The notes beneath the pieces are model-generated. The model was not told the DNA's origin, did no database searches, and was given only the letters and a program-made list of their open reading frames with translations. The position numbers and the translations under genes are program-made. From the NCBI GenBank assembly GCA_019239775.1, contig JAFAZN010000108.1:1-32333 (forward strand): a stretch of DNA of 32,333 nucleotides, in the 5' to 3' direction. Source of the DNA: Chloroflexota bacterium. GTDB lineage: Bacteria > Chloroflexota > UBA6077 > CF-72. Shown here piece after piece: positions 23,417 through 31,253 of the stretch (position 1 is the stretch's first letter; every line of letters begins with the position of its first letter).

Positions 23417-24615
23417 GCCGAGGCAGCAACCGCGGTGCGCTCAGCGGTGGGGGATTCGGAATCGTCATCGGTAAGGCCATAGACGCGCATCGCGTTGCCC
23501 GCGAGAATTGCGTGCTTCACAGCGGGGTTTAGACCCTCCGCCAGATCCGCCAGGACCTGTTGTGTATTGCCGAAGAGGCTGATCTCGTGGGGGTAGTCAA
23601 TCGAGAACATCGCCCCGCGCGCCACCAGCTCCGAGCCGAGTCGCGCCTGGCGGAAGCCTTCCACGTCATCAAGGCCTGTGACGAACACGTTCCTGCCGAC
23701 GTATTCACTTGGCTTCCGCTGCATCGGCCAGTCCACCCAGTAGCTGTGCTGGCGCACCACCTGGTCCATGATCTCCGTCCAGAAGCCAAGCCAGCCCCAA
23801 TCCACCTCGGCATGAACGAATTTCAAATTGGGAAACCGCTCGAACAGGCCGGTGTAGATCATGAGCGTGAGCGGATCGATCGCCGCGAAGTAGCCCATCA
23901 CGATGTTGGCGCTGCGCACCCAGTTGGCTTTGAGTCCCTCGGGCAGCGGCGGAGCTGGCGGCTGGGTGCCTCCGAACCGCAGATGCACCGAGGCCACCGC
24001 GTTCGCGCCGGAGATCATGTCCCACAGCGGATCCCAGACCGGCGAGTAGATCGGCGGGTCCATCTGGTACGGGAAGAAGATCGCCCGGGCACCCTTTTTC
24101 AGCACGCGGTCCAATTCGGCCACGGTGACCTCGAGCGGATGCTGCCACGGGATCATGCACATGCCGATCAGCCGCCGTGGATCCACCGAGCAGAAGTCCT
24201 CCAGCAGCCAATCGTTAAACGCCTTGAGGCACTCCAGTCCGAGGTCACGATCGGCGAGGCCGGTGTACGCGCGATAGACCATCTGCGGGTACACCACCGC
24301 GGCATCGATGCCATCGGAGGCCATGTCTTTGATATGCGCGGCGCCGTCATAGTTGCCTGGTACGAGTTCTTCCCAGCGCAGCCCGCGCGGGGCAATGCGG
24401 ATGCGCGCGCCCGGGTTCACCGCGCCCAGCCCCCACGGCAAACCGATCGTGCTTTCAGGAATCGAGCCATCCAGGCTCCAGCCGTCACCGCCATCCTTGC
24501 CGCGCACCAGCCGCGGCGCCTGGTCACGATAGCGCGCCGGCACCCGATCGATGAACAGGTTGGGCGGCTCGAGAATATGATTGTCGGCAGAGATCACGCG
24601 ATAACGCATGCCCAT
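23413..24615 (-). CDS. Amidohydrolase family protein (Amidohydro_2)
   Basis: A 400-residue metal-dependent hydrolase or decarboxylase. The N-terminal D-x-H metal site is in VISADNHILEP. Further metal-site candidates are His in FVHAEVDWGW and Asp in FSIDYPHEIS, and the C-terminal ILAGNAMRVYGL is typical of the family. Members decarboxylate aromatic or pterin acids or hydrolyse C-C and C-N bonds; the substrate is not known. Three ATGs are in frame (24624, 24615, 24609). I prefer 24615, which has AGGA eight bases upstream. TATAGG (24625-24630) with GCGACA 17 bases further upstream resembles a promoter, but it would place the transcript start almost at the start codon and remove that Shine-Dalgarno. 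It heads the operon with the hydroxy-acid oxidase and alpha/beta hydrolase. Confidence 0.87.
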   Translation of the reverse strand: MGMRYRVISADNHILEPPNLFIDRVPARYRDQAPRLVRGKDGGDGWSLDGSIPESTIGLPWGLGAVNPGARIRIAPRGLRWEELVPGNYDGAAHIKDMASDGIDAAVVYPQMVYRAYTGLADRDLGLECLKAFNDWLLEDFCSVDPRRLIGMCMIPWQHPLEVTVAELDRVLKKGARAIFFPYQMDPPIYSPVWDPLWDMISGANAVASVHLRFGGTQPPAPPLPEGLKANWVRSANIVMGYFAAIDPLTLMIYTGLFERFPNLKFVHAEVDWGWLGFWTEIMDQVVRQHSYWVDWPMQRKPSEYVGRNVFVTGLDDVEGFRQARLGSELVARGAMFSIDYPHEISLFGNTQQVLADLAEGLNPAVKHAILAGNAMRVYGLTDDDSESPTAERTAVAASA

Positions 24616-24670
24616 ATCGTACATCCTATATGATCATGCTGCGCAACTGTCGCACTCTCGTCCCTGACGT

Positions 24671-24812
24671 CCGTGGGTTGTACCTCCGTGGGGTTCACCT
24701 TCGTGGACATACGCGGTGAAATGGACAAGGGTTGCGCTCCCGTGGGGATCACCGCCGTGGGTTCTAACTATCGTGGGGATCACCGCCGTGGGGTTCACCG
24801 CTTTGGGCTCCA
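24671..24812. repeat. Degenerate 15/16-bp tandem repeat between operons
   Basis: CGTGG occurs in phase at 24672, 24687 and 24702, then after a 39-base interruption at 24741, 24756, 24772 and 24787, with a degenerate unit at 24802. Steps within each block are 15 bases, with one of 16. A consensus unit is ACC-NCC-GTG-GGG-TTC. The array fills most of 24616-24854, between the start of the amidohydrolase gene and the end of the dehydrogenase gene. The plus strand stays open across it, but the frame changes at the 16-base step, so it is probably not coding. Confidence 0.6.
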
Positions 24813-24854
24813 ACGACCGAAGGGTGGCGGCGCGAATCGGCGTACGGGCGCTGG

Positions 24855-25793
24855 CTAGTAGCCGGCGGTGTAGTCCACCACGTTGGTGAGTGGCTCGCCG
24901 CGGGCGTAGCGCTCGAGGTTATCCAGCAGCATCGTCGCGTAACGCTGGTGCGATCGGGGACTGCGCCCCGCCGAATGTCCGGTGATCACCACATTCGGCA
25001 TCTGCCACAGCGGATGCTCGGCCGGTAGCGGCTCCGGCTCCGTCACATCAAGATACGCGCCGCGTAGTTGCTTCGCCGCCAGCGCATCAGCCAGGGCAAC
25101 GTGATCCACCAGCCCACCGCGTGAGACGTTGAACAACCACGCCGTCTCGCGCATCGCCGCGAATTCAGCGGCACCCAGCAGGTGGCGGGTCTGCTCGGTG
25201 AGCGCCGCTGCCACAAGCACCCAGTCGAATTCCGCGAGGCGCTCGCGCCACGCGTGTGGCCCAATAACGCCCGGTTCCTCAGACGCTTGCCGACGTACCG
25301 CGGTCACCTCCACACCAAACGGGCGCAGCCGCTCCGCGATGCCGCGGCCGATTTCCCCGTACCCCAGCACCAGCGCGTGCGAACCGTCGAGCTCCTGTGC
25401 CGGCGGGCGCTGCGTCGGCCATTCCTTGCGGTCACTCGAGCGCACAAACAGCGGAAAGGTCTTAGCCGCGCTGAGCAAGCAGAGCACCGCGAACTCGGCG
25501 ATCGGCGGCGCGTTGATGCCAGCACCGTTGGTCATGACGACGTTGCGCTGCGCCAGGAGATCGATCGGATAGTGGTCGACGCCGGCGGCGTGCGTAGCTA
25601 CCCAACGCGCGTTCTCGGCCGCCTCAATGGCGTAGCGGATTTCCGCGGCATCGATGAAGCCGATCACCAGGACGTCCGCGCCACGCGCTGCATGCGCCAC
25701 GTCCGCGGTCCCGGCATACCACTCCGCCCGCACGAACCCGGGCAACCGCCCCTCCAGCTCGGCCCGAAACAACTCCGGCAGCGCAACTTTCAC
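24855..25793 (-). CDS. D-isomer-specific 2-hydroxyacid dehydrogenase
   Basis: A 312-residue NAD(P)-dependent dehydrogenase. The central Rossmann motif is ALVLGYGEIGRGIAERL (GxGxxG near residue 145). The substrate-site Arg is in LFNVSRGGLVDH, the Glu in LDVTEPEPLP, and the catalytic His in VITGHSAGRSP, the normal spacing for this family. It interconverts a 2-hydroxy acid and the 2-keto acid, possibly glyoxylate or hydroxypyruvate reduction, but specificity cannot be read. The ATG at 25793 starts MKVALPELF, a short leader before the substrate domain. It is divergent from the GntR/LacI regulator at 25860. It points the same way as the hydroxy-acid oxidase operon but is separated from it by the tandem-repeat spacer. 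Confidence 0.9.
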   Translation of the reverse strand: MKVALPELFRAELEGRLPGFVRAEWYAGTADVAHAARGADVLVIGFIDAAEIRYAIEAAENARWVATHAAGVDHYPIDLLAQRNVVMTNGAGINAPPIAEFAVLCLLSAAKTFPLFVRSSDRKEWPTQRPPAQELDGSHALVLGYGEIGRGIAERLRPFGVEVTAVRRQASEEPGVIGPHAWRERLAEFDWVLVAAALTEQTRHLLGAAEFAAMRETAWLFNVSRGGLVDHVALADALAAKQLRGAYLDVTEPEPLPAEHPLWQMPNVVITGHSAGRSPRSHQRYATMLLDNLERYARGEPLTNVVDYTAGY

Positions 25794-25816
25794 GTCGAAA
25801 AGCCTATACGCCAGGC

Positions 25817-25861
25817 TTGACAGAGCGGCGCAACGGCTATACCGTCACGTCACTGCGGTAT
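25817..25861 (+). promoter_or_regulatory. Promoter and overlapping inverted repeat for the sugar-uptake operon
   Basis: TTGACA at 25817-25822 is a perfect -35 box. TATACC at 25838-25843 is a possible -10 box, with a short 15-base spacer. A perfect inverted repeat, ATACCG-N11-CGGTAT (25839-25861), covers the -10 box and the regulator's start codon. A transcript would begin near 25850, leaving only about ten bases of leader. The repeat is well placed for autorepression by the regulator encoded downstream; the binding protein is inferred. Confidence 0.5.
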
Positions 25862-26999
25862 GGACCGCGACGGCGCGTCGTCTGAACCTCTGCATGCGCG
25901 AGTTGCCGCGCGAGTGCGGCATGACGTGCGCATCGGGCTGTACCAGCCAGGCCAGCGCCTGCCAGCCGAGGTCGACCTCGCCAGAAAACTGGGCGTCAGC
26001 CGCGGCACCATCCGCCAGGCCTTGGCTGCGCTGCTCAAAGAAGGCCTGCTCGAAACGGTCCCTGGGCGCGGCACCTTCGTTTCCAACCAGAGCAGCAAGC
26101 CACCCGCCGGCCTCATCGGCATGGTCCTGCCCTCCGTCGTGCGCGCCCGCAACCCCGAGCTGATCGCCGGCGCCGAACAGGTCGTGAGCCAGGCCGGCTA
26201 TTCGCTGCTCCTGGGCATCTCAGGCGATGAGCGCGCACTCGAGACCGCCCAACTGGAACGTCTCTACGCCCAGGGTGCAGCGGGCGCCATCGTGTACCTG
26301 GTCGACGGCTCGTTCCAGATACCAGAGCTGCGCGCAATGATCGAGCGTGAGTTCCCGGTAGTGCTCATCGACCGCCACATTCCGGGCCTTCCCGTCGACG
26401 TGGTCATGATGGACAACCTGAACGGCGGCTTTCTGGCCACCCAGCATCTCATCGAAGTCGGCTACCGACGCGTCGGCTACATCGGTACAGACAACATCAG
26501 TACCTCGAGCATCGTGGAGCGCATGGCCGGCTACCGTTGGGCGCTCACGCAGTATGGACTGGACCCGGACGCCAGTCTGGTCTGCACCGAATTGAGGCGA
26601 TTGCTCAGCTGGCCGCCCCGTGAGCCCGAGAAAGAGGAGCACAACGAGCAGGTCTTACGCGAGTTTCTGCTCCGCGCAGATCGCCCCGAGGCGGTCTTCG
26701 TTTGCAACGATTACGTCGCCTTCCAGGTGGTGCTCATCGCCGAGCGGCTCGGGCTGAAAATTCCCGACGACCTGGCGGTGGTTGGTTTCGACAACGTGGC
26801 GTACACGGACTACTTCGGCGTACCGCTCACGACCCTGGAGCAGCCGCGCCACGAGATTGGGGTCACAGCCGCGACATTGCTGCTCGAGCGAATCGCCGGC
26901 CGACGCACCCAACAAAGCGAGCGCATCGTGATTCCGACAAAACTTGTGATTCGCCGGTCATCCAGTTGGGCCCATATGCGGGAGCCCGTTCTCAGGTAG
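25860..26999 (+). CDS. GntR-type HTH with LacI-like sugar-sensing domain (AraR type)
   Basis: A 379-residue regulator. Residues about 10-75 form a GntR winged helix with PLHARVAARVRHDVRIGLY, PGQRLPAEVDLARKLGVSRG, and RQALAALLKEGLLETVPGRG. Residues about 83-370 are a periplasmic-binding-like LacI/GalR domain, with GLIGMVLPSVVRARNPEL at its start and AVVGFDNVAYTDYFGVPLTT near its end. This AraR-type fusion represses sugar-uptake genes until a sugar binds. The ATG at 25860 is the only good start and has a weak Shine-Dalgarno; the leader would be very short. The gene is 15 bases from the sugar-binding lipoprotein and is probably cotranscribed with the whole uptake operon, giving an autoregulated unit. 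The effector is unknown but is probably the transported sugar or its cleavage product. Confidence 0.9.
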   Translation: MDRDGASSEPLHARVAARVRHDVRIGLYQPGQRLPAEVDLARKLGVSRGTIRQALAALLKEGLLETVPGRGTFVSNQSSKPPAGLIGMVLPSVVRARNPELIAGAEQVVSQAGYSLLLGISGDERALETAQLERLYAQGAAGAIVYLVDGSFQIPELRAMIEREFPVVLIDRHIPGLPVDVVMMDNLNGGFLATQHLIEVGYRRVGYIGTDNISTSSIVERMAGYRWALTQYGLDPDASLVCTELRRLLSWPPREPEKEEHNEQVLREFLLRADRPEAVFVCNDYVAFQVVLIAERLGLKIPDDLAVVGFDNVAYTDYFGVPLTTLEQPRHEIGVTAATLLLERIAGRRTQQSERIVIPTKLVIRRSSSWAHMREPVLR

Positions 27000-27014
27000 C
27001 AGGGAGGACAGCGC

Positions 27015-28376
27015 ATGTTATTACGCGGTGTTCACGTCGTACTCGTGGCGGCCGTCCTGATGGCCGCGTGCAGTGCACCGGCGCAGACTGGAGGCACGCA
27101 ATCGCAACCGGGTGCACAAAACCCGACGGCAGCCGCGCCCGCAAGCACGGGCAGTGGCGGCAACCTGGTCTTCTTCTCCACGCAGTTCTCACCAGTCGAA
27201 GAACAGGCGAAAATGCAAAACGTCATCCTCAAGGATGCACCGGTCCAGTCAGACTTCATTCCGTCGGACATCGGACCCTTCAACGACCGCATGAACTCGG
27301 AGCAGAAAACGGGCAAGGTAACCGTCAGTCTGATTGGTGGATTGCATGGCGACCTGGATCCGTTCGTGAAGGGCGGCTACCTGGAGGATCTATCGGCGCT
27401 GGCGCAAAAGCTGAACGATCGCGGTTTTGCCAAAGCCTTCATGGATCTTGCCCGGATGGGTAGCACCGACAAGACGTACTACATCCCCTGGATGCAAGCC
27501 ACCTACGTCCTGGCAATCAACAAGAAGGCCTTGCAGTACTTGCCGCAGGGCGCCGATGTCAACGCGTTGACCTACCAGCAACTATCGGACTGGGGCGCGG
27601 CAATTCAGAAAGCAACCGGCAAGCGCATGCTGGGTTTCCCGGCCGGTCCGATGGGCCTCATGCACCGCTTCTTCCAGGGGTATCTCTATCCGTCGTACAC
27701 GGGATCGACTGGCGTCGTCGGATTCAAAAGCCCTGAGGCGGCCACCATGTGGACCGACTTCAAGACCATGTGGCAGTACGTGAACCCGCAGTCCACCAAC
27801 TACGCATTCATGCAAGAGCCGTTGGCATCGGAAGAGGTGTGGATCGCCTGGGACCACGTCGCGCGGCTGATCAACGTCGCGAATGATCGCCCCAACGACT
27901 TCATCCTGGTTCCAGCGCCAGCTGGACCGAAGGGTCGCGGCTTCATGCCGGTCCTGGCGGGCTTCGCCATTCCCAAAGGCGCTCCGAATCGAGCCGGGGC
28001 CGAGCAGCTCATCGATTACCTGACGCAGCCGCAACAGCAGACGAATACCGCCCTCCAGCTGGCATTCTTCCCTGTGACCAATGTCCAGCTGCCCGCGGAA
28101 CAGAGCGCTGGCGTCAAGCTGGAGTCCGACGCGGTCCAGAAGCAATCCGCCTCGAATGACGCACTGGTGTCGTTGTTGCCAATCGGGCTCGGCGCCAAGG
28201 GCGGCGATTTCAACAATGTCTTTCTCGACACCTTCCAGCGCATCGTGCTCAAAAACGAAGACTTGCAGACGGTGCTCTCTTCCGAAGCGACGACCTTGCA
28301 AGGAATCATGAATGACAGCGGAGCCGCCTGCTGGGCGCCGGACCCACCGAGCAACGGACCATGTCAAGTGAAGTAA
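27015..28376 (+). CDS. Sugar ABC transporter substrate-binding lipoprotein (family 1)
   Basis: A 453-residue secreted lipoprotein. The signal peptide ends in the lipobox LMAAC, followed by a short Gln/Pro/Ala linker. The mature domain has GNLVFFSTQFSPVEEQAKM, VTVSLIGGLHGDLDPFVKGG and YIPWMQATYVLAINKKAL, the standard layout of MalE/UgpB-like proteins. Two cysteines close to the C-terminus (AACWAPDP and GPCQVK) could form a disulfide. It would capture the sugar outside the membrane for the two permeases that follow. The ATG at 27015 has AGGGAGG nearby (27000-27006). Its end overlaps the first permease gene by 16 bases if that gene starts at 28361. The preceding gene is the regulator, 15 bases away. 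Confidence 0.92.
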   Translation: MLLRGVHVVLVAAVLMAACSAPAQTGGTQSQPGAQNPTAAAPASTGSGGNLVFFSTQFSPVEEQAKMQNVILKDAPVQSDFIPSDIGPFNDRMNSEQKTGKVTVSLIGGLHGDLDPFVKGGYLEDLSALAQKLNDRGFAKAFMDLARMGSTDKTYYIPWMQATYVLAINKKALQYLPQGADVNALTYQQLSDWGAAIQKATGKRMLGFPAGPMGLMHRFFQGYLYPSYTGSTGVVGFKSPEAATMWTDFKTMWQYVNPQSTNYAFMQEPLASEEVWIAWDHVARLINVANDRPNDFILVPAPAGPKGRGFMPVLAGFAIPKGAPNRAGAEQLIDYLTQPQQQTNTALQLAFFPVTNVQLPAEQSAGVKLESDAVQKQSASNDALVSLLPIGLGAKGGDFNNVFLDTFQRIVLKNEDLQTVLSSEATTLQGIMNDSGAACWAPDPPSNGPCQVK

Positions 28377-29344
28377 GCCACCGCGTCATGACGTCCAGTA
28401 CTCCTGGAGCTGCATTAGCACCGGTCGCAACCGGTTCGACGGTTCCAGCGACTGCAACTCCGCCGCGCGGAAGAACGATCGGCCGGACCTCCCGAGTTCG
28501 AACCCTTACGCCGTACGCGCTTCTGGCGCCGACGGGCTTATTCCTCGCCGTCTTCTTCGTTTGGCCCATGGTGCAGGCGCTGGTCCTTGCGTTTCAGGAC
28601 GCAAATGGCGCCTGGAGCCTGGCGCCAATCCAGCGCATGACCGCGGACTTGAATTTTGGAGACTCCATCAAAATCACGCTCGTGTTTGCAGCAGTGGTGA
28701 TCCCGCTGCAAACACTGCTTGCCCTGGGAATGGCGCTCCTGCTCATGTCACGCCTCCGAGGCGCCGGCTTCTTTCTCTACCTGTGGGCAATCCCACTGGG
28801 CATCAGTGATCTCGCCTCCGGGGTTGTCTGGCTCAGCATTTTCACCGACCGCGGCTATATCAATTCGGTGGTGGGAGCTCTCGGATTCGGCGACGGGTTC
28901 GCCTTCTTGAGCTACGAAAACCCGGTTAGCCTCTTCGTGTGCGCCGCCATCGCCGAGTTGTGGCGAGCCACGTCGATCGTCATGGTCATTCTTCTTTCTG
29001 GACTCCAGGTCATTCCGAAGGATTATGGCGAAGCGGCCGAAGTCTTCGGAGCGACAACCTGGCAGCGGTTCCGTCACGTTACCCTGCCGCTCCTGCGTCC
29101 GAGCCTCCAGGTCGCGTTGATCCTGCGCACGATTCTGGCGTTCCAGGTGTTCGCGGTCGTCATTGCGCTGGCTGGGCGTCAGCTGCCGGTGCTGGCAGAG
29201 GAGGCCTATCACTTCTACTACGACATTCGCAGTCCGAATGTCGCAGCGGCGTACTCGCTGTTGATCATGATCCTGTCGCTGGTGTTCACCATCCTGTACC
29301 TCCGCTTGCTGCGCACCCGCGATGCGGAACTGGGGAGGGGGTAG
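28361..29344 (+). CDS. Sugar ABC transporter permease (MalF/UgpA type)
   Basis: A 327-residue permease with a polar N-terminal tail of about 45 residues and six predicted transmembrane helices, the first at YALLAPTGLFLAVFFVWP. The coupling (EAA) loop is DYGEAAEVFGATTWQRFRHVTLP, which contacts the ATPase. It forms the membrane channel with the next gene product. Two in-frame starts are possible. The ATG at 28361 overlaps the end of the binding-protein gene; the ATG at 28388 lies just after it. Neither has a strong Shine-Dalgarno, and both lie within the variable tail. I keep the longer form because overlap is the norm in this operon. The next permease starts two bases after its stop. Confidence 0.88.
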   Translation: MSSEVSHRVMTSSTPGAALAPVATGSTVPATATPPRGRTIGRTSRVRTLTPYALLAPTGLFLAVFFVWPMVQALVLAFQDANGAWSLAPIQRMTADLNFGDSIKITLVFAAVVIPLQTLLALGMALLLMSRLRGAGFFLYLWAIPLGISDLASGVVWLSIFTDRGYINSVVGALGFGDGFAFLSYENPVSLFVCAAIAELWRATSIVMVILLSGLQVIPKDYGEAAEVFGATTWQRFRHVTLPLLRPSLQVALILRTILAFQVFAVVIALAGRQLPVLAEEAYHFYYDIRSPNVAAAYSLLIMILSLVFTILYLRLLRTRDAELGRG

Positions 29345-29346
29345 GA

Positions 29347-30180
29347 ATGGCCGCGGCATCACTCTCCAAGCCGCGTACGCAGCCCACGCGTTGGCGGCTG
29401 TACGTGGCGGCCATCGCGCTGAGTCTGTTCATCATCATTCCGCTGTACCTGATCGCAGTGGCGGCCTTCACGCCACGCGCGGTGCTCAACGGCTTTCCTA
29501 AGCCGCTTTTGCCCCTAGTCGTTTCGACAGACACCATGCAGGCATTTCTCGCTTCGCGTGGAGTCGGCCAGTCGGTGATCAATAGCGTGATCGTCGGCGC
29601 CATGACACTGGTTCTGTCACTGCTGCTAGGTGCGCCGGCGGGCTATGCACTCGCGCGGTACGCCTTTCGTGGACGTGACAGTTTTCAGATGCTGATCCTG
29701 ATGACGCGCGCGTTTCCCATCGCCATCCTGGCGGTGCCGCTGACCGTCACGTTCATCAACTGGAATCTGTACGACACGTTGTGGGCGGTTGCGCTCGTCC
29801 ACACTGCGCTTGCTCTGCCAACGACCGTCCTCATCACGGCGAGCGTGTTCGTGGCCGTGCCGATTGACCTGGAGGAGGCCGCGCTGACCTTGGGGTGTAC
29901 GCCACTCGGCGCATTCATGCGCGTGGCGATGCCGTTGGCGCTGCCCGGCCTGGCGGCGGCGAGCATCTTCACGTTCGTGCTCTCCTGGAACGAAGTCTTC
30001 GCCTCGGTCATCCTGACGGTCCAGAACCGAACGTTGCCAGCGCAAGTCCTGACGCAGCTGGACAATTCGCCGTTGCCCTACAAGTTCGCCGGTGGGTTCG
30101 CGCTCATCGTACCGGCGCTCGTATTCATCTTCTTCATCCGACGCTACCTGTTCAACATGTGGGGGAGAGTGGTGCGGTAA
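29347..30180 (+). CDS. Sugar ABC transporter permease (MalG/UgpE type)
   Basis: A 277-residue permease with six predicted helices, the first at LYVAAIALSLFIIIPLYLI. The EAA loop is DLEEAALTLGCTPLGAFMRVAMP, and the C-terminal FVLSWNEVFASVILT is typical of the MalG-like partner. It pairs with the upstream permease to form the inner-membrane pore of a carbohydrate importer. The ATG at 29347 has GGAGGGGGTAGGA just upstream; the frame is open for more than 130 codons before it, but that part only shadows the first permease gene. Its TAA overlaps the ATPase ATG as TAATG, so translation is coupled. No unusual features are seen. Confidence 0.92.
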   Translation: MAAASLSKPRTQPTRWRLYVAAIALSLFIIIPLYLIAVAAFTPRAVLNGFPKPLLPLVVSTDTMQAFLASRGVGQSVINSVIVGAMTLVLSLLLGAPAGYALARYAFRGRDSFQMLILMTRAFPIAILAVPLTVTFINWNLYDTLWAVALVHTALALPTTVLITASVFVAVPIDLEEAALTLGCTPLGAFMRVAMPLALPGLAAASIFTFVLSWNEVFASVILTVQNRTLPAQVLTQLDNSPLPYKFAGGFALIVPALVFIFFIRRYLFNMWGRVVR

Positions 30181-31253
30181 TGGCTGACATTCGGATTGAA
30201 GGCGTCGGCAAAACGTACCCGGGCGGGAAAACGCCTGCCGTTGAAAACATCAATCTGACCATCCACGATGGCGAGTTCATGGTGCTGCTTGGCCCCAGCG
30301 GCTGTGGCAAAACTACCCTGTTACGCATGCTCGCTGGTCTCGAATATCCGGACGCGGGTCGCATCAGTATCGGCGATCGCGACGTGACCGACCTGCCTCC
30401 ACGCAAACGCGGCCTTGCGATGGTTTTCCAGAGCTACGCGGTCTTCCCACACTTGACCGTCTTCGAGAACATCGCGTTTGGCCTGCGGATGCAAAAACGC
30501 CCGGCGATAGAGGTTCGCGGACGGGTCGAGAACGCCGCCGGGCTACTCCAGCTGGAGCCGTACTTGCAACGTTATCCAGCGCAGCTGTCAGGCGGCCAGC
30601 GCCAGCGAGTCGCCGTCGCTCGGGCGATCGTGATGGAGCCATCGGTATTGCTGATGGACGAACCGCTGTCGAATCTCGATGCGTTGTTGCGACTCCAGTT
30701 CCGTGCCGAACTCAAGAAACTCGTCAGCGAGGTAAAAACCACCACCGTGTACGTGACCCACGACCAGGTGGAGGCGCTGAGTCTGGGTGATCGAATTGCC
30801 GTGATGCGTAGCGGTCAGATTCTGCAAGTCGCCCAGCCGATGCAGGTCTATGACGAGCCCGCAACAGAATTCGTTGGCAGTTTCATTGGCAATCCACCCA
30901 TGAATTTTCTTCACGCTTCCAGCAGCGGAGCCTCCATGGTGACGATTGGCGAGCAGTCGCTGGCAGCGCCCGCAGCACTACCCGACGGAGACGTGCTCGT
31001 CGGAATCCGCGCGGAAAACCTTCAGGCGTTCACGTCGCCACCAGCAGGCGAGGGCGCCCTGAAGGCCGAGACCGTTGTCGTGGAACCGCTTGGTTCACAC
31101 AACCTGGTTACCGCAACGGTGGAGGGCCAGGTTCTCAAGGTGGTCACGCGGACGGACTTCGCGGTTCAACCCGGTGCGCCCATCTGGCTGGAACCGGAAC
31201 CCGACAAGCTGCGCTGGCTGCGTGCGGCGGACGGTACACGCCTTGAAGGCTGA
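30180..31253 (+). CDS. Sugar ABC transporter ATP-binding protein (MalK/UgpC type)
   Basis: A 357-residue ATPase. Motifs in order are Walker A GPSGCGKTT, the Q-loop VFQSYAVFP, the signature LSGGQRQRVAVARAI, Walker B VLLMDEPLSNLD, and the H-loop THDQVEALS. The C-terminal third is the OB/TOBE regulatory domain (FVGSFIGNPPMNFLHA, then LVGIRAENL), as in MalK and UgpC, which bind regulatory proteins in some bacteria. It drives the importer formed with the two permeases. The ATG at 30180 overlaps the permease stop as TAATG and has GGGGGAGAG about ten bases upstream. It overlaps the glycosidase gene by 11 bases if that gene starts at the TTG at 31243. Confidence 0.95.
   Translation: MADIRIEGVGKTYPGGKTPAVENINLTIHDGEFMVLLGPSGCGKTTLLRMLAGLEYPDAGRISIGDRDVTDLPPRKRGLAMVFQSYAVFPHLTVFENIAFGLRMQKRPAIEVRGRVENAAGLLQLEPYLQRYPAQLSGGQRQRVAVARAIVMEPSVLLMDEPLSNLDALLRLQFRAELKKLVSEVKTTTVYVTHDQVEALSLGDRIAVMRSGQILQVAQPMQVYDEPATEFVGSFIGNPPMNFLHASSSGASMVTIGEQSLAAPAALPDGDVLVGIRAENLQAFTSPPAGEGALKAETVVVEPLGSHNLVTATVEGQVLKVVTRTDFAVQPGAPIWLEPEPDKLRWLRAADGTRLEG

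Noticed and set aside
23560..24633. 357-codon plus-strand open frame opposite the amidohydrolase
   Set aside because: His/Arg/Asp-rich antisense translation with no motif; the minus-strand gene has clear metal-site motifs.
24671..24812. CRISPR array
   Set aside because: Units are 15-16 bases, without distinct repeat and spacer parts, and no cas genes are present.
24673..24858. Small plus-strand gene across the tandem repeat
   Set aside because: The 15-base period encodes a pentapeptide pattern at first, but the 16-base step shifts it and no ribosome-binding site precedes it.
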